Part shown: positions 29,016 to 37,754 of the stretch, piece after piece
Position numbering within the stretch: position 1 is the first letter of the stretch
Layout of the letters: each line of letters opens with the position of its first letter
Source of the DNA: an uncultured Eggerthellaceae bacterium
Lineage (GTDB): Bacteria > Actinomycetota > Coriobacteriia > Coriobacteriales > Eggerthellaceae
Direction: 5' to 3'
Length of the DNA: 64,000 nt
NCBI GenBank assembly: GCA_910588985.1
Contig: CAJURO010000002.1
Coordinates: 49,553 to 113,552, forward strand
Translations under genes and position numbers: made by a program
The notes under the pieces: model-generated
Seen by the model: only the letters and a program-made list of their open reading frames with translations
What the model was told of the DNA's origin: nothing
Databases searched by the model: none

Positions 29016-29327
29016 ATTCTCTGACTTCTCCTTATACGATCGAATGCATTGCTTCCATAGGGAGGCATCTTGGGATGTTTTCGCGGAATGTCAGAAGGTG
29101 GCGACAAGAGAGGGAACGCGATCGTTCTCTTTCGGTGCAGGTGCTCAGGATTTTCGCCCTGCTCGGCTTATCGGCCACCAACGCAACACTTCTTTGAAAA
29201 GCAGCCTTGTCTGCAGATTCTGCACATCGCCTGTGCAGAACGCGCTCCGTTGGATGCAATGAGATAGAATAGCGCATTGTGCGAAAAAAGTACACGAACG
29301 TTCGAAAATCGAGGTAACAAGCATCTG
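29016..29327. other. Divergent intergenic region rpsT/lepA with palindromes
   Basis: 312 nt without a gene. It holds a perfect 9-bp inverted repeat TTCTGCACA-TCGCC-TGTGCAGAA (29218-29240), a weaker hairpin at 29110-29131 (GAGGGAACG/CGTTCTCTT with G-U pairs), a TAGAAT hexamer at 29265-29270 as likely lepA -10, and CGAACGTTCG at 29295-29304. No RNA gene was recognised. Confidence 0.5.
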
Positions 29328-31133
29328 ATGTCGACCAACCCTGCCAACATACGCAACTTCTCGATCATCGCCCATATCGACCACGGGAAGTCAACGCTGT
29401 CCGATCGCATCCTTGAGATGACGGGAACGGTCGCCTCGCGTGATATGCAAGCGCAGCTGCTCGATACGATGGACATCGAGCGAGAGCGTGGCATCACGAT
29501 CAAGAGCCAGGCCGTGCGCGTCGATTATGTCGCTGACGATGGGCAGACCTACCAGCTGAACCTCATTGATACGCCAGGGCACGTCGACTTCACCTATGAG
29601 GTCTCACGCTCCTTAGCTGCATGCGAAGGTGCCGTGCTGGTGGTCGATGCAACGCAAGGCGTTGAGGCGCAGACGGTTGCCAATGCGATGCTCGCCATGA
29701 ATGCGAACCTCGAGATCATTCCGCTCATCAACAAGATCGACCTGCCTGCCGCTGAGCCAGAGGCGGTGAAGGAGGAGATCGAGGAAGGGCTTGCCATCCC
29801 TGCCGATGAGGCCATCCTTGCGTCGGGTAAGAGCGGCGAAGGTGTGCACGATCTGCTCGAAGCTATCGTCTACACCATCCCAAGCCCTACAGGAGACGCG
29901 GATGCTCCGCTCCGCGCCCTCATTTTCGATAGCTTCTTCGATGCCTATCGTGGCGTGGTAGCGCTCGTGCGCATTGTCGACGGCACGCTCAAGACCGATG
30001 CGCGCATCCGCATGCTTGCGACAGGCGCGGAAGCCATAGCCGAGGAGGTTGGCGTTCGTCGCCCCGCGGAGGAGCCGCTTTCAGAGCTTGGCGTCGGCGA
30101 GGTTGGCTATCTTGTTACTGGCCTCAAGGATGTGAGCCTCGTCAAGGTGGGCGATACCATCACCGAGGCGCAAGGTGGCGTGAGCGATCCTCTTCCAGGA
30201 TATCGCGAAGCCAAGCCGATGGTATTCACGGGCCTTTACCCGATCGAGGGAGACCAATACGAACCATTGAAGGAAGCGCTCGAGAAGCTCGCGCTCAATG
30301 ACCCTGCGCTCGTATGGGAGCCAGAGACCTCGCATGCGCTGGGGTTCGGATTCCGCGTTGGCTTCTTGGGCCTGCTTCATATGGAGGTCATCAAGGAGCG
30401 CCTTGAGCGCGAGTTCGGGCTGGATCTTCTCGCGACCGCTCCCTCGGTGGAGTACAAGGTGTTCATGCGCAACGGCGAAGAGCTCACCATCCACTCTCCG
30501 CAAGAGATGCCTGAGGCGGGAACGTACGATCATATCGAGGAGCCCTACCTTAAGGCGAAGATACTCATCCCGCCTGACTACATCGGTGCTGTCATGGATC
30601 TTACGGTTGCGCGTCGGGGCACGTTCGTCACGATGAACTATCTCTCGACGACCACCGTTGAGATGCTCTGGGAGATCCCGCTCTCCGAGCTGATCATGGA
30701 CTTCTTTGACAAGCTCAAATCGAACACGAAGGGCTATGCGAGCCTTGATTACGAGTTCATGGGATACAAGCAATCTGACCTCGTGAAGCTCGATATCCTC
30801 CTGGCGGGCAAGCCGATCGACGCATTGTCGTTCATCGTCCATAAGGAGAAGGCGTATGAGCGAGGTCGTGTTCTGACCGAGAAGCTCAAGGAGATCATCC
30901 CGCGTCAGATGTTCGAAGTGCCCATCCAAGCGGCTGTGGGAGGACGCGTGCTCTCGCGCCAGACCGTGAAGGCGAAGCGCAAGGATGTCCTTGCGAAGTG
31001 CTACGGTGGCGACATCACCCGCAAGCGCAAGCTGCTCGAGAAGCAGAAGGCAGGCAAGAAGCGCATGAAGGCGATCGGCAACGTCGAGGTGCCCCAAGAG
31101 GCCTTCATGGCGATACTCAAAGTCGATGATTAG
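29328..31133 (+). CDS. lepA: Elongation factor 4 (LepA) GTPase
   Basis: 601-residue ribosomal GTPase, associated with translation under stress and 30S biogenesis. G1 AHIDHGKST near residue 15, G3 DTPGHVDF, G4 NKIDLP. The C-terminal LepA-specific domain includes RQTVKAKRKDVLAKCYGGDITRKRKLLEKQK (key part KAKRKDV, CYGGD, KRKLLE). I chose ATG 29328 with GAGGTAA upstream, matching the usual ~600-residue length. A TTG at 29277 in frame would add 17 residues. Confidence 0.96.
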   Translation: MSTNPANIRNFSIIAHIDHGKSTLSDRILEMTGTVASRDMQAQLLDTMDIERERGITIKSQAVRVDYVADDGQTYQLNLIDTPGHVDFTYEVSRSLAACEGAVLVVDATQGVEAQTVANAMLAMNANLEIIPLINKIDLPAAEPEAVKEEIEEGLAIPADEAILASGKSGEGVHDLLEAIVYTIPSPTGDADAPLRALIFDSFFDAYRGVVALVRIVDGTLKTDARIRMLATGAEAIAEEVGVRRPAEEPLSELGVGEVGYLVTGLKDVSLVKVGDTITEAQGGVSDPLPGYREAKPMVFTGLYPIEGDQYEPLKEALEKLALNDPALVWEPETSHALGFGFRVGFLGLLHMEVIKERLEREFGLDLLATAPSVEYKVFMRNGEELTIHSPQEMPEAGTYDHIEEPYLKAKILIPPDYIGAVMDLTVARRGTFVTMNYLSTTTVEMLWEIPLSELIMDFFDKLKSNTKGYASLDYEFMGYKQSDLVKLDILLAGKPIDALSFIVHKEKAYERGRVLTEKLKEIIPRQMFEVPIQAAVGGRVLSRQTVKAKRKDVLAKCYGGDITRKRKLLEKQKAGKKRMKAIGNVEVPQEAFMAILKVDD

Positions 31134-31142
31134 GCGGTAGGC

Positions 31143-31349
31143 ATGCGCAAGAGCAAGCAAGGCTACGATTGGCTTGACGATCCATTCGACGAGCAGAAGC
31201 AAGCAGAAGAGAAGGAAGAGATCGAGCACGCGCGCAAGACGGGCTGTCTGAGCGCTTTCTTGATCATCGTCATCTTGTTGCTCATCGGAGCGTTCCTCTT
31301 CATAGCGCTCATGTTCACATCCTGCTCGACGCTCGGCTCTGTCTCATAG
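31143..31349 (+). CDS. Small single-pass membrane protein, unknown
   Basis: 68 residues: a charged N-terminal part (KQAEEKEEIEHARK) and one hydrophobic helix (about residues 36-60), then FTSCSTLGSVS. It starts 9 nt after lepA, with dusB beginning 12 nt after its stop, so it lies inside a compact operon. The upstream GGTAGG is a plausible ribosome site. The family is not recognised. Confidence 0.65.
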   Translation: MRKSKQGYDWLDDPFDEQKQAEEKEEIEHARKTGCLSAFLIIVILLLIGAFLFIALMFTSCSTLGSVS

Positions 31350-31361
31350 AGCAAAAGGCAT

Positions 31362-32330
31362 ATGGTCGATCCCATCCATGCATTGCATCCTCTTGCCCTT
31401 CTTGCCCCTATGGCAGGGATGACCGATGTCGCATTCAGGTCGCTCTGCGTTGACCAAGGCGCTGACATCACATTCTCGGAGATGGTCTCTGCGAAGGGGC
31501 TTGCCTACGGCAGCGAGAAGACAGCATCGCTCATGCGCCCTGCTGATAACGAAGAAGGAATCATCGTGCAGATCTTCGGCCATGAGCCCGAAACGATGGC
31601 GCGTGAGGCTGCGCATATCGAAGAGATGCTCGGAGATGCTTTGCTTGGCATAGACATCAACATGGGCTGCCCTGCGCGCAAGATCGTGAAGAAAGGTGAC
31701 GGGTCGGCGCTCATGCGTGAGCCAGACCTCGCTGCGCGTATCGTCTCAAGCGTTCGGTCTGCCATCTCCTCTCCGCTCTCCGTGAAGTTCCGACGAGGCT
31801 ATCTGCTTGGTGAGGAGACTTGCGTCGACTTCGCATGCAAGATGGAAGAGGCAGGGGCCGATATGCTGACCATCCATCCTCGTTTCGCCATGCAGTATTA
31901 CAAGGGAAACGCCGAGCGCGCTGCCATTGCACGGGTTGTTGCGGCGACGTCTGTTCCCGTGGTTGGCAATGGTGACGTCAAGTGCGGCGCTGATGCGCTC
32001 TCGCTCCTTGAGGAAACAGGATGCGCGCATGTGATGGTGGGTCGTGGTGCGCTTGGCAATCCTTTCATCTTCCATGAGATCGCATGCGCGCTTGGGCATC
32101 AGCCGCTTCCGCATTCTCCGACCACGACCGAGCGCATGCAGATGGCGCAGCAGCATGCCCGTCTCTTAGCGGGCATATCGGATGCTGCGCTCATCCGTAT
32201 GCGCAAGCATGGTCATCACTATGTCTCTGGATTGCCAGGTGCAAGCGCAGCGCGTCGAATGCTCAGCACCTGCACCACGCTTGATGAGTTCGATGCCGTG
32301 TTCGCCGCTGTTTCAGAAGGGCTGACCTAA
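31362..32330 (+). CDS. dusB: tRNA-dihydrouridine synthase (DusB-like)
   Basis: 322-residue FMN TIM-barrel enzyme reducing uridine in tRNA D-loops. It starts LAPMAGMTDVAFRSLC; the catalytic Cys is in INMGCPARKIVKKGDGSAL; FMN-phosphate binding is in VMVGRGALGNPFIF. The C-terminal helical RNA-binding domain contains RMRKHGHHYVSGLPGA. One nt separates it from hemW. The subfamily (DusB) is by resemblance. Confidence 0.92.
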   Translation: MVDPIHALHPLALLAPMAGMTDVAFRSLCVDQGADITFSEMVSAKGLAYGSEKTASLMRPADNEEGIIVQIFGHEPETMAREAAHIEEMLGDALLGIDINMGCPARKIVKKGDGSALMREPDLAARIVSSVRSAISSPLSVKFRRGYLLGEETCVDFACKMEEAGADMLTIHPRFAMQYYKGNAERAAIARVVAATSVPVVGNGDVKCGADALSLLEETGCAHVMVGRGALGNPFIFHEIACALGHQPLPHSPTTTERMQMAQQHARLLAGISDAALIRMRKHGHHYVSGLPGASAARRMLSTCTTLDEFDAVFAAVSEGLT

Positions 32331-32331
32331 G

Positions 32332-33444
32332 ATGCCGCACGATCCTTACACCGCGCTCTACATCCACATTCCCTTCTGCGCATCGAAGTGCGCATATTGC
32401 GATTTCCATTCATTCGCAACATCCACAGAAGATGCTGCAATGGAATCGTATGTGGACGACCTTATCCTTCAGATAAAACGGTATGCGCAAGAGGGTGAAT
32501 TGGCCAACCTCTCCACCATCTACATGGGAGGGGGAACACCAACGCATCTTGGCCATGGCCTGCTCACGCGCTTGCTCTACGCGATAAGCCTGTATGTGCA
32601 TCTCGATCGGATCGAAGAGTTCACGATCGAGGCCAATCCTGAGAGCTTGACCGAAGCCATGGTGAAGGACATCTGGTCGCTTGGGGTGAACCGCCTTTCG
32701 CTCGGGGTCCAATCCTTTGACGATGCCGTTCTCGCATCCATCGGTCGGGCGCATACGGCACTCGACGCCCTTCATGCCATTGAGAGGGCGAAGACGCGCT
32801 TTGCGAATGTGAGCGTTGACCTCATCTGCGGGCTCCCGCATCAGACGCGCGAGTCCTTCCTCGCTGATGTCCAGCGCGCGATCGATGCAGGGGTTGTCCA
32901 CATGAGCATCTATCCGTTGAGCGTCGAGCAAGGAACCTCTCTTGCGCGTTCGCTTCGCAAAGGTACCATCACGCTTCCCGATGATGACGAGGTGGCCTGC
33001 ATGCTCGAAGATGCCCAGGCGCTGCTTGGCCAAGCTGGCTTCTCTCGTTATGAGGTTGCCAACTATGCACGCCCTGGATTCGCCTCCGTTCACAATGCTT
33101 CGTATTGGCAAGGACATCCCTATCTCGGCCTTGGGCAAAGCGCTGCCACGATGACGCAGAACGCAGAGAGGCGCATGCGCGTCGTTGATGGAGAGGTCAC
33201 TGACGACCTTGACGAGCGGCAGATGGCAGCAGAGGATCTCATGCTCTCGATGCGCATGACCGCAGGAGCCGACGCTGAGTTGGTCGCTCGCGCAAGCGCG
33301 CTCATCCCCGAGACGCTCCCTGTGCTTGAGGAGCTCGAAGCGCAGGGGCTTGTGGTATGCCGAGACGGCGCATGGCAGCCGACGGAGCGGGGTTGGCTCT
33401 GTGGCAACGAGCTCTATGGTGCTCTTCTGGATTTAGCTCCATGA
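32332..33444 (+). CDS. hemW: Radical SAM haem chaperone HemW (HemN-like)
   Basis: 370-residue radical SAM protein. The cluster motif is CASKCAYCDF (CxxxCxxC) near residue 16, followed by GGGTPTHL. The HemW-type C-terminal segment HNASYWQGHPYLGLG distinguishes it from true coproporphyrinogen dehydrogenase HemN. It probably delivers haem to respiratory proteins such as the cytochrome b of the hydrogenase (inference). Position before hrcA-dnaJ is conserved in many Gram-positives. Confidence 0.92.
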   Translation: MPHDPYTALYIHIPFCASKCAYCDFHSFATSTEDAAMESYVDDLILQIKRYAQEGELANLSTIYMGGGTPTHLGHGLLTRLLYAISLYVHLDRIEEFTIEANPESLTEAMVKDIWSLGVNRLSLGVQSFDDAVLASIGRAHTALDALHAIERAKTRFANVSVDLICGLPHQTRESFLADVQRAIDAGVVHMSIYPLSVEQGTSLARSLRKGTITLPDDDEVACMLEDAQALLGQAGFSRYEVANYARPGFASVHNASYWQGHPYLGLGQSAATMTQNAERRMRVVDGEVTDDLDERQMAAEDLMLSMRMTAGADAELVARASALIPETLPVLEELEAQGLVVCRDGAWQPTERGWLCGNELYGALLDLAP

Positions 33445-33456
33445 TCGGGTTTGAGG

Positions 33457-33481
33457 TAGCACTCTCATAGCGAGACTGCTA
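33457..33481. promoter_or_regulatory. CIRCE operator for HrcA
   Basis: TAGCACTC-N9-GACTGCTA, one mismatch from the CIRCE arms TTAGCACTC-N9-GAGTGCTAA. It ends over a TAGAAT -10 (33480-33485, extended form TGCTAGAAT), 50 nt before hrcA, so bound HrcA would block the promoter. Confidence 0.85.
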
Positions 33482-33531
33482 GAATGAGCGAAGATCGACC
33501 TTGTTCATGATCGGGAAAGCAGGATTGAGAG

Positions 33532-34542
33532 ATGCTCTCTGACAGACGTCAGCAAATACTTCGTGCACTCATAGAGGAGTACGTTGCGCATGCGCTCCCT
33601 GTTGGGTCGAAGACCATTGCCGAGCAATACCACCTTGGTGTGAGCTCGGCTACCATTCGAAACGAGCTCTCTGCTCTTGAGGGAGATGGCTACATCAGGC
33701 AGCCGCATACCTCATCTGGGCGTGTTCCGACAGATGCGGGCTATCGCATCTTCGTTGATGGCCTGTTCGCTGCAGGCGTGCTGGACGATTGCGCCTTGGA
33801 TGAGAGCACGGTCGAGGAGATTCGCTCAAGCGCCGATGCGCTCGATGACCTGATGATGCGCACCTCTGAGGAGCTTGCTCGTCTCACGCGGTGCCTCTCC
33901 ATCATTTCTGCGCCAGCGCTCAAGATGGTGCAGATTCGCCAGATCTCCCTGATCTCGCTTTCCAACTATCAGGCCCTTCTTGTGATTGTCTTGCAGGACG
34001 GCCAAGTGCTCAACAAGCACCTTTCCTTCGATGAAGAGGTAACCCCCGAGCATCTTCAGCTCGTTCAGAATGCGGTCTCTGACCTTGTTGCAGGGCAGAC
34101 GATGAGCACGCTTGCCGAGACGCTCTCAAATGCGCGCGCTCGCGCATCGGCTGACCCCCTCATCTCCCTTGTGATCGAAGAGCTTGTCTCGAAGCTCGCC
34201 GAAGCGAACTCCTCTGCGCTTTCCAAGCGCATCGGCATGAGCGCGCTCTTGCGCAACCCAGAATTCCAAGACCCCTCTTCGCTCATCCCGCTCATGGAGA
34301 TACTCGAAGATGACACCGTTCTCTTCAAGATGCTGGACGCAGACGCTGCTGAAGAGAGCAGCGTGAGCGTGCGCATTGGCAAGGAGAATCCAACGGATAA
34401 GCTCGCTGGCGTTTCGGTCATCGCGGCCAGCTATGGACGCGGTGAGGGACGTGGCGTGGTTTGCGTGATCGGGCCAAAGAGGATGGACTATACGCGCGTG
34501 ATACGTGCCGTGCGAGGCGCGCAGAACATACTTTGCGAATGA
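33532..34542 (+). CDS. hrcA: Heat-inducible transcription repressor HrcA
   Basis: 336-residue repressor of heat-shock genes. The winged-helix N-terminus (RRQQILRALIEEYV ... VSSATIRNELSALEGDGYI) binds CIRCE; TSSGRVPTDAGYR follows; then comes a GAF-like C-terminal domain. The CIRCE site upstream implies autoregulation. dnaJ follows with a 28-nt gap. dnaK, grpE and groEL are not in the window. Confidence 0.96.
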   Translation: MLSDRRQQILRALIEEYVAHALPVGSKTIAEQYHLGVSSATIRNELSALEGDGYIRQPHTSSGRVPTDAGYRIFVDGLFAAGVLDDCALDESTVEEIRSSADALDDLMMRTSEELARLTRCLSIISAPALKMVQIRQISLISLSNYQALLVIVLQDGQVLNKHLSFDEEVTPEHLQLVQNAVSDLVAGQTMSTLAETLSNARARASADPLISLVIEELVSKLAEANSSALSKRIGMSALLRNPEFQDPSSLIPLMEILEDDTVLFKMLDADAAEESSVSVRIGKENPTDKLAGVSVIAASYGRGEGRGVVCVIGPKRMDYTRVIRAVRGAQNILCE

Positions 34543-34570
34543 ACGGTTTGATACGGATCAGGATGGTTGT

Positions 34571-35707
34571 ATGCCTACAGTAGAGAAAGACCTATACGAG
34601 ATCCTCGGCGTTGAGAGGACAGCGAGCGAAGCTGAGATCAAAAAAGCCTTCCGCCATAAGGCGCGCGAGCTTCACCCTGATGTGAACAAGTCTCCCAACG
34701 CAGAGGAGGAGTTCAAGGAGCTCAACGAAGCCTACGATGTGCTCTCCGACGCCTCGAAGCGTGCTCAGTATGACCGTTTCGGCACGGTGCCAGGAGCGGC
34801 GGGGGGAAGCTCGGGATACGTTGACCTGAACGACATATTCGGGGGCTTCGGTTCGATGGGCGATATCTTCTCGACCTTCTTCGGAGGAGGAAGAGGGGGA
34901 GCAGAGGTTCGCCGCGAGGGTCGTGATGTCGGCATTGGCATCACGGTGTCGCTTCGCGAAGCTGCGTCAGGTCTCAAGAAAGAGCTCATCTATGACAGGC
35001 TTGCTCCCTGTGCGGATTGCGATGGCACGGGCATCGGCCCTGATGGCGAAGAGGTCGTGTGCGCTGAGTGCGGCGGCACGGGACGGATCGTGACGGTACA
35101 GAACACCATCTTGGGGAGCATGCAGTCCTCAAGCGTCTGCCCTCGTTGCCATGGCACGGGCAAGCGCATCGAAGGCGCGTGCGAGGAATGCGACGGCCAA
35201 GGGCGCGTTCCTGATCGGCAGCGCATCTCGGTCGATGTTCCAGCAGGCATCAAGGATGGACAGCAGATGCGCGTTCCTGACCTTGGCGAGGCTGGCATGC
35301 GGGGCGCTGCTTCAGGCGACCTCATCGTCACCGTGCGTGTGGAGCAAGACGACTTCTTCGAGCGGAACGGGAACGACCTGCACGCAGCACTCACGGTTCC
35401 CCTTACGCGCGCCGTGCTCGGCTCAGAGATGGAGATCGATGGCATCCTTGAGGACGAGGTCGTGACCTGCAAGATCCCCGCAGGATCGCAAACGGGGGAT
35501 GTCATCAAGGTGAAGGGCAAGGGAATGCCGCGTGTTGGGTCGTCTTCACGCGGGGATATGCTCCTCCATCTTTCCGTCGAAGTCCCAAAGAAGCTTACGA
35601 AGAAGCAGCGCAAGCTCATGGAGCAATTCGCTGACGAGATGGGCGAATCGAGCCGAAAGGCGCACGGGCGCTTAGAGAAGCTGCGTGACTACTACGGGCG
35701 CTCATGA
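34571..35707 (+). CDS. dnaJ: Chaperone DnaJ
   Basis: 378-residue type I J-protein that stimulates DnaK. The J domain has the HPD triad (LHPDVNKS, near residue 34). A Gly/Phe-rich linker follows (DIFGGFGSMGDIFSTFFGGG). Four zinc-finger repeats are present: CADCDGTG, CAECGGTG, CPRCHGTG, CEECDGQG. A C-terminal substrate domain follows. ATG 34571 has AGGATGG upstream. Co-transcribed with hrcA; its stop overlaps rsmE (ATGA). Confidence 0.96.
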   Translation: MPTVEKDLYEILGVERTASEAEIKKAFRHKARELHPDVNKSPNAEEEFKELNEAYDVLSDASKRAQYDRFGTVPGAAGGSSGYVDLNDIFGGFGSMGDIFSTFFGGGRGGAEVRREGRDVGIGITVSLREAASGLKKELIYDRLAPCADCDGTGIGPDGEEVVCAECGGTGRIVTVQNTILGSMQSSSVCPRCHGTGKRIEGACEECDGQGRVPDRQRISVDVPAGIKDGQQMRVPDLGEAGMRGAASGDLIVTVRVEQDDFFERNGNDLHAALTVPLTRAVLGSEMEIDGILEDEVVTCKIPAGSQTGDVIKVKGKGMPRVGSSSRGDMLLHLSVEVPKKLTKKQRKLMEQFADEMGESSRKAHGRLEKLRDYYGRS

Positions 35708-36495
35708 GCCTTCCGCGCTTCTTCCTCGACTCGCAGGTCATAGCTGATGAGGATGCGGTGGCCTTCGAGCTTCGCCTCAGGCCTGACGATCTCCATCATC
35801 TACATGTTCTGCGCCTCTCACCAGGCGAGCATATTGCAGTCGTTGATGCAGCATCTGATTATTTCGAATGCCGCCTTGAGCGCATCGAGAAAGATGCGGT
35901 GTTCGTCTCTGTGTGCAGTCACGAGAAGATGGATGCCCTTCCTGCTCGGGTGGTGCTCTTTCAGGCGCTTCCGAAGGGATCGAAGCTTGACGATGTGGTG
36001 AGGCATGCTACCGAGCTAGGCGTGGATGGGTTCCGCCCCTTCATTTCAGAGCGAAGCATCGTGCGCCTTGATGGCGCAAGGGCAGAAAAGCGCACGGCGC
36101 GCCTTCAAGAGATCGCGCGAAGCGCGGCCATGCAATCAGGCAGGCATGTTGTTCCGCCCGTATCTGAGATCCTGCCTTTCAAGAGGACTTTGGATAAGCT
36201 CTCCAAATACGATATGGTGCTCATCTTCTGGGAGGAAGCAACCTCAGCTGATCTTGCCACCTGTATCCGTGAGTTCCTTGGCAAAGGGCTCGAGCTTGGA
36301 CGCATCGCGGTCGTGATCGGCCCAGAAGGCGGGTTCTCGTCAGAAGAGGTCGCGCGCATCGAAGGTGCTTGCTCGAATACGCATGTGTTGAGCTTGGGGG
36401 ATACGATCCTTCGTGCTGAGACGGCAGGCATCGTGGCGCCTGCTCTTGTTCTCTATGAGCTCGGAGGCCTTGGCGGGAGCGTGGAAGCGTCGTGA
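35704..36495 (+). CDS. rsmE: 16S rRNA m3U1498 methyltransferase RsmE
   Basis: 263-residue SPOUT methyltransferase. An N-terminal PUA-like domain (DLHHLHVLRLSPGEH) precedes the knot with VVIGPEGGFSSEEV and LGDTILRAETAGIVAP, the SAM-binding elements. Start overlaps the dnaJ stop, end overlaps mtaB (GTGA). dnaJ-rsmE-mtaB order is common in Gram-positives. Confidence 0.95.
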   Translation: MSLPRFFLDSQVIADEDAVAFELRLRPDDLHHLHVLRLSPGEHIAVVDAASDYFECRLERIEKDAVFVSVCSHEKMDALPARVVLFQALPKGSKLDDVVRHATELGVDGFRPFISERSIVRLDGARAEKRTARLQEIARSAAMQSGRHVVPPVSEILPFKRTLDKLSKYDMVLIFWEEATSADLATCIREFLGKGLELGRIAVVIGPEGGFSSEEVARIEGACSNTHVLSLGDTILRAETAGIVAPALVLYELGGLGGSVEAS

Positions 36496-37754
36496 GGACG
36501 TTCGCTCTCGTCACCCTCGGATGCAAGGTGAATCGCGTTGAGTCCGACTCGTTCGCCGACAAGCTCAAGGGAAAGGGCATGCATGAAGCCTTCTTTGACA
36601 GAGCCGACCTTGTCATCATCAACACCTGCTTGGTCACCGCCGAGGCGGAGAAGAAGACGCGCAAGCGCTTGCGTCATGTGCTGAATGCGAACCAGCATGC
36701 GCAGGTGATCGTCACAGGATGCGCAAGCGCGCTTTCCCCGCAGCTCTACGCTTCACTCGACCCCCGCGTTCAGGTGGTCCCCAAAGCGGAGGTGCTCCAA
36801 GCGCTTGAAGAGGTGCCTGTCGAGGGAGTGCATGAGGAGGACGCGTTAGTTGATATCGAAGGACGGACGCGCCGAGGTGTCAAGGTGCAGGACGGGTGCG
36901 ACAATGCGTGCACCTATTGCATCGTCTGCAAAGCACGCGGCGCCTCGGTGAGCAGGCCTCCTGATGAGGTTGTCAACGAGGTCTCTGCGTTGGTTGGCAC
37001 AGGCGTCAAGGAGATCGTGCTCACGGGCATCAATATCGGTGCGTATGACCAGAGGGGCCTTGACCTTAGTCGCCTGATCGAACGGGTGTTTGATGAGGTG
37101 AAGTGTGAAGAGGAGCCTTCGTTTCGCTTGCGGCTCTCCTCTATCGAGCCTGTCGATATCACCGATGAGCTCATCGACCTTGTTGCGCGCTCAGAGGGAA
37201 GGATCTGCCGCCATTTCCACATTCCGCTGCAATCAGGCTCTTCACGCATCCTCAAGGCAATGGCGCGCAACTATGATGCCCGTTATTTCGATGATCTCAT
37301 TGGTCGCATTCGCGCGCGCATCCCGAACGCCTCGATCACAACCGACATCATCGCTGGGTTCCCTGGCGAGCAGGACGAGGATTTCGAAGCGACGTGCCTC
37401 ATGGCTCGAAGGAGCGCATTCTCGAAGATGCACGTCTTTCCCTTCTCTGCACGAGAAGGGACCATCGCGGCTCATCTTCCCGAGCAGGTTCCTGCGAGCG
37501 TCAAGCAGGCACGCAGCGCGCATCTCCGTCGCCTTTCCGAGGAGCTTCGCCGAAAGGACGCGCAAAGCCGCAGGGGATCCTCTGAGCTCTATCTTGTCCA
37601 GGATGGAGGCACGATGATGTCTGAGAGCTACTATGAGGTAGTTGCGCCTGCGCATTGCCAAGCGGGAGAATTGCATGAGAGCTCGTTCGTCCTTCCTCCT
37701 GACATGGTAGAATGCCAACATGGATCAAACCCAGAAACTGAACATTCCGCCTGA
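36492..37754 (+). CDS. mtaB: tRNA t6A37 methylthiotransferase MtaB
   Basis: 420-residue radical SAM methylthiotransferase making ms2t6A in ANN-reading tRNAs. The N-terminal cluster cysteines are in LGCKVNRVESD, NTCLVTAEA and VTGCAS; the radical SAM cluster is CDNACTYC near residue 137. A C-terminal TRAM-like region follows. GTG start overlaps rsmE. The 3' end overlaps phoH by 35 nt, and a putative phoH promoter lies within it. Confidence 0.94.
   Translation: MRTFALVTLGCKVNRVESDSFADKLKGKGMHEAFFDRADLVIINTCLVTAEAEKKTRKRLRHVLNANQHAQVIVTGCASALSPQLYASLDPRVQVVPKAEVLQALEEVPVEGVHEEDALVDIEGRTRRGVKVQDGCDNACTYCIVCKARGASVSRPPDEVVNEVSALVGTGVKEIVLTGINIGAYDQRGLDLSRLIERVFDEVKCEEEPSFRLRLSSIEPVDITDELIDLVARSEGRICRHFHIPLQSGSSRILKAMARNYDARYFDDLIGRIRARIPNASITTDIIAGFPGEQDEDFEATCLMARRSAFSKMHVFPFSAREGTIAAHLPEQVPASVKQARSAHLRRLSEELRRKDAQSRRGSSELYLVQDGGTMMSESYYEVVAPAHCQAGELHESSFVLPPDMVECQHGSNPETEHSA
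37708..37713 (+). promoter_or_regulatory. Extended -10 (TGGTAGAAT) just before phoH
   Basis: TAGAAT preceded by TG-N, 6 nt before the phoH ATG. Transcription starting at the usual distance would begin at the ATG itself, giving a leaderless mRNA. It lies inside mtaB and no strong ribosome binding site precedes phoH. Confidence 0.4.

Noticed and set aside
28494..29024. Plus-strand hydrophobic open frame opposite rpsT
   Set aside because: Leu/Ser-rich antisense of the Lys/Glu/Ala tail; rpsT is clearly the real gene.
29295..29304. CGAACGTTCG as a LexA (SOS) box
   Set aside because: The actinobacterial box needs GAAC-N4-GTTC; here the halves abut without a spacer.
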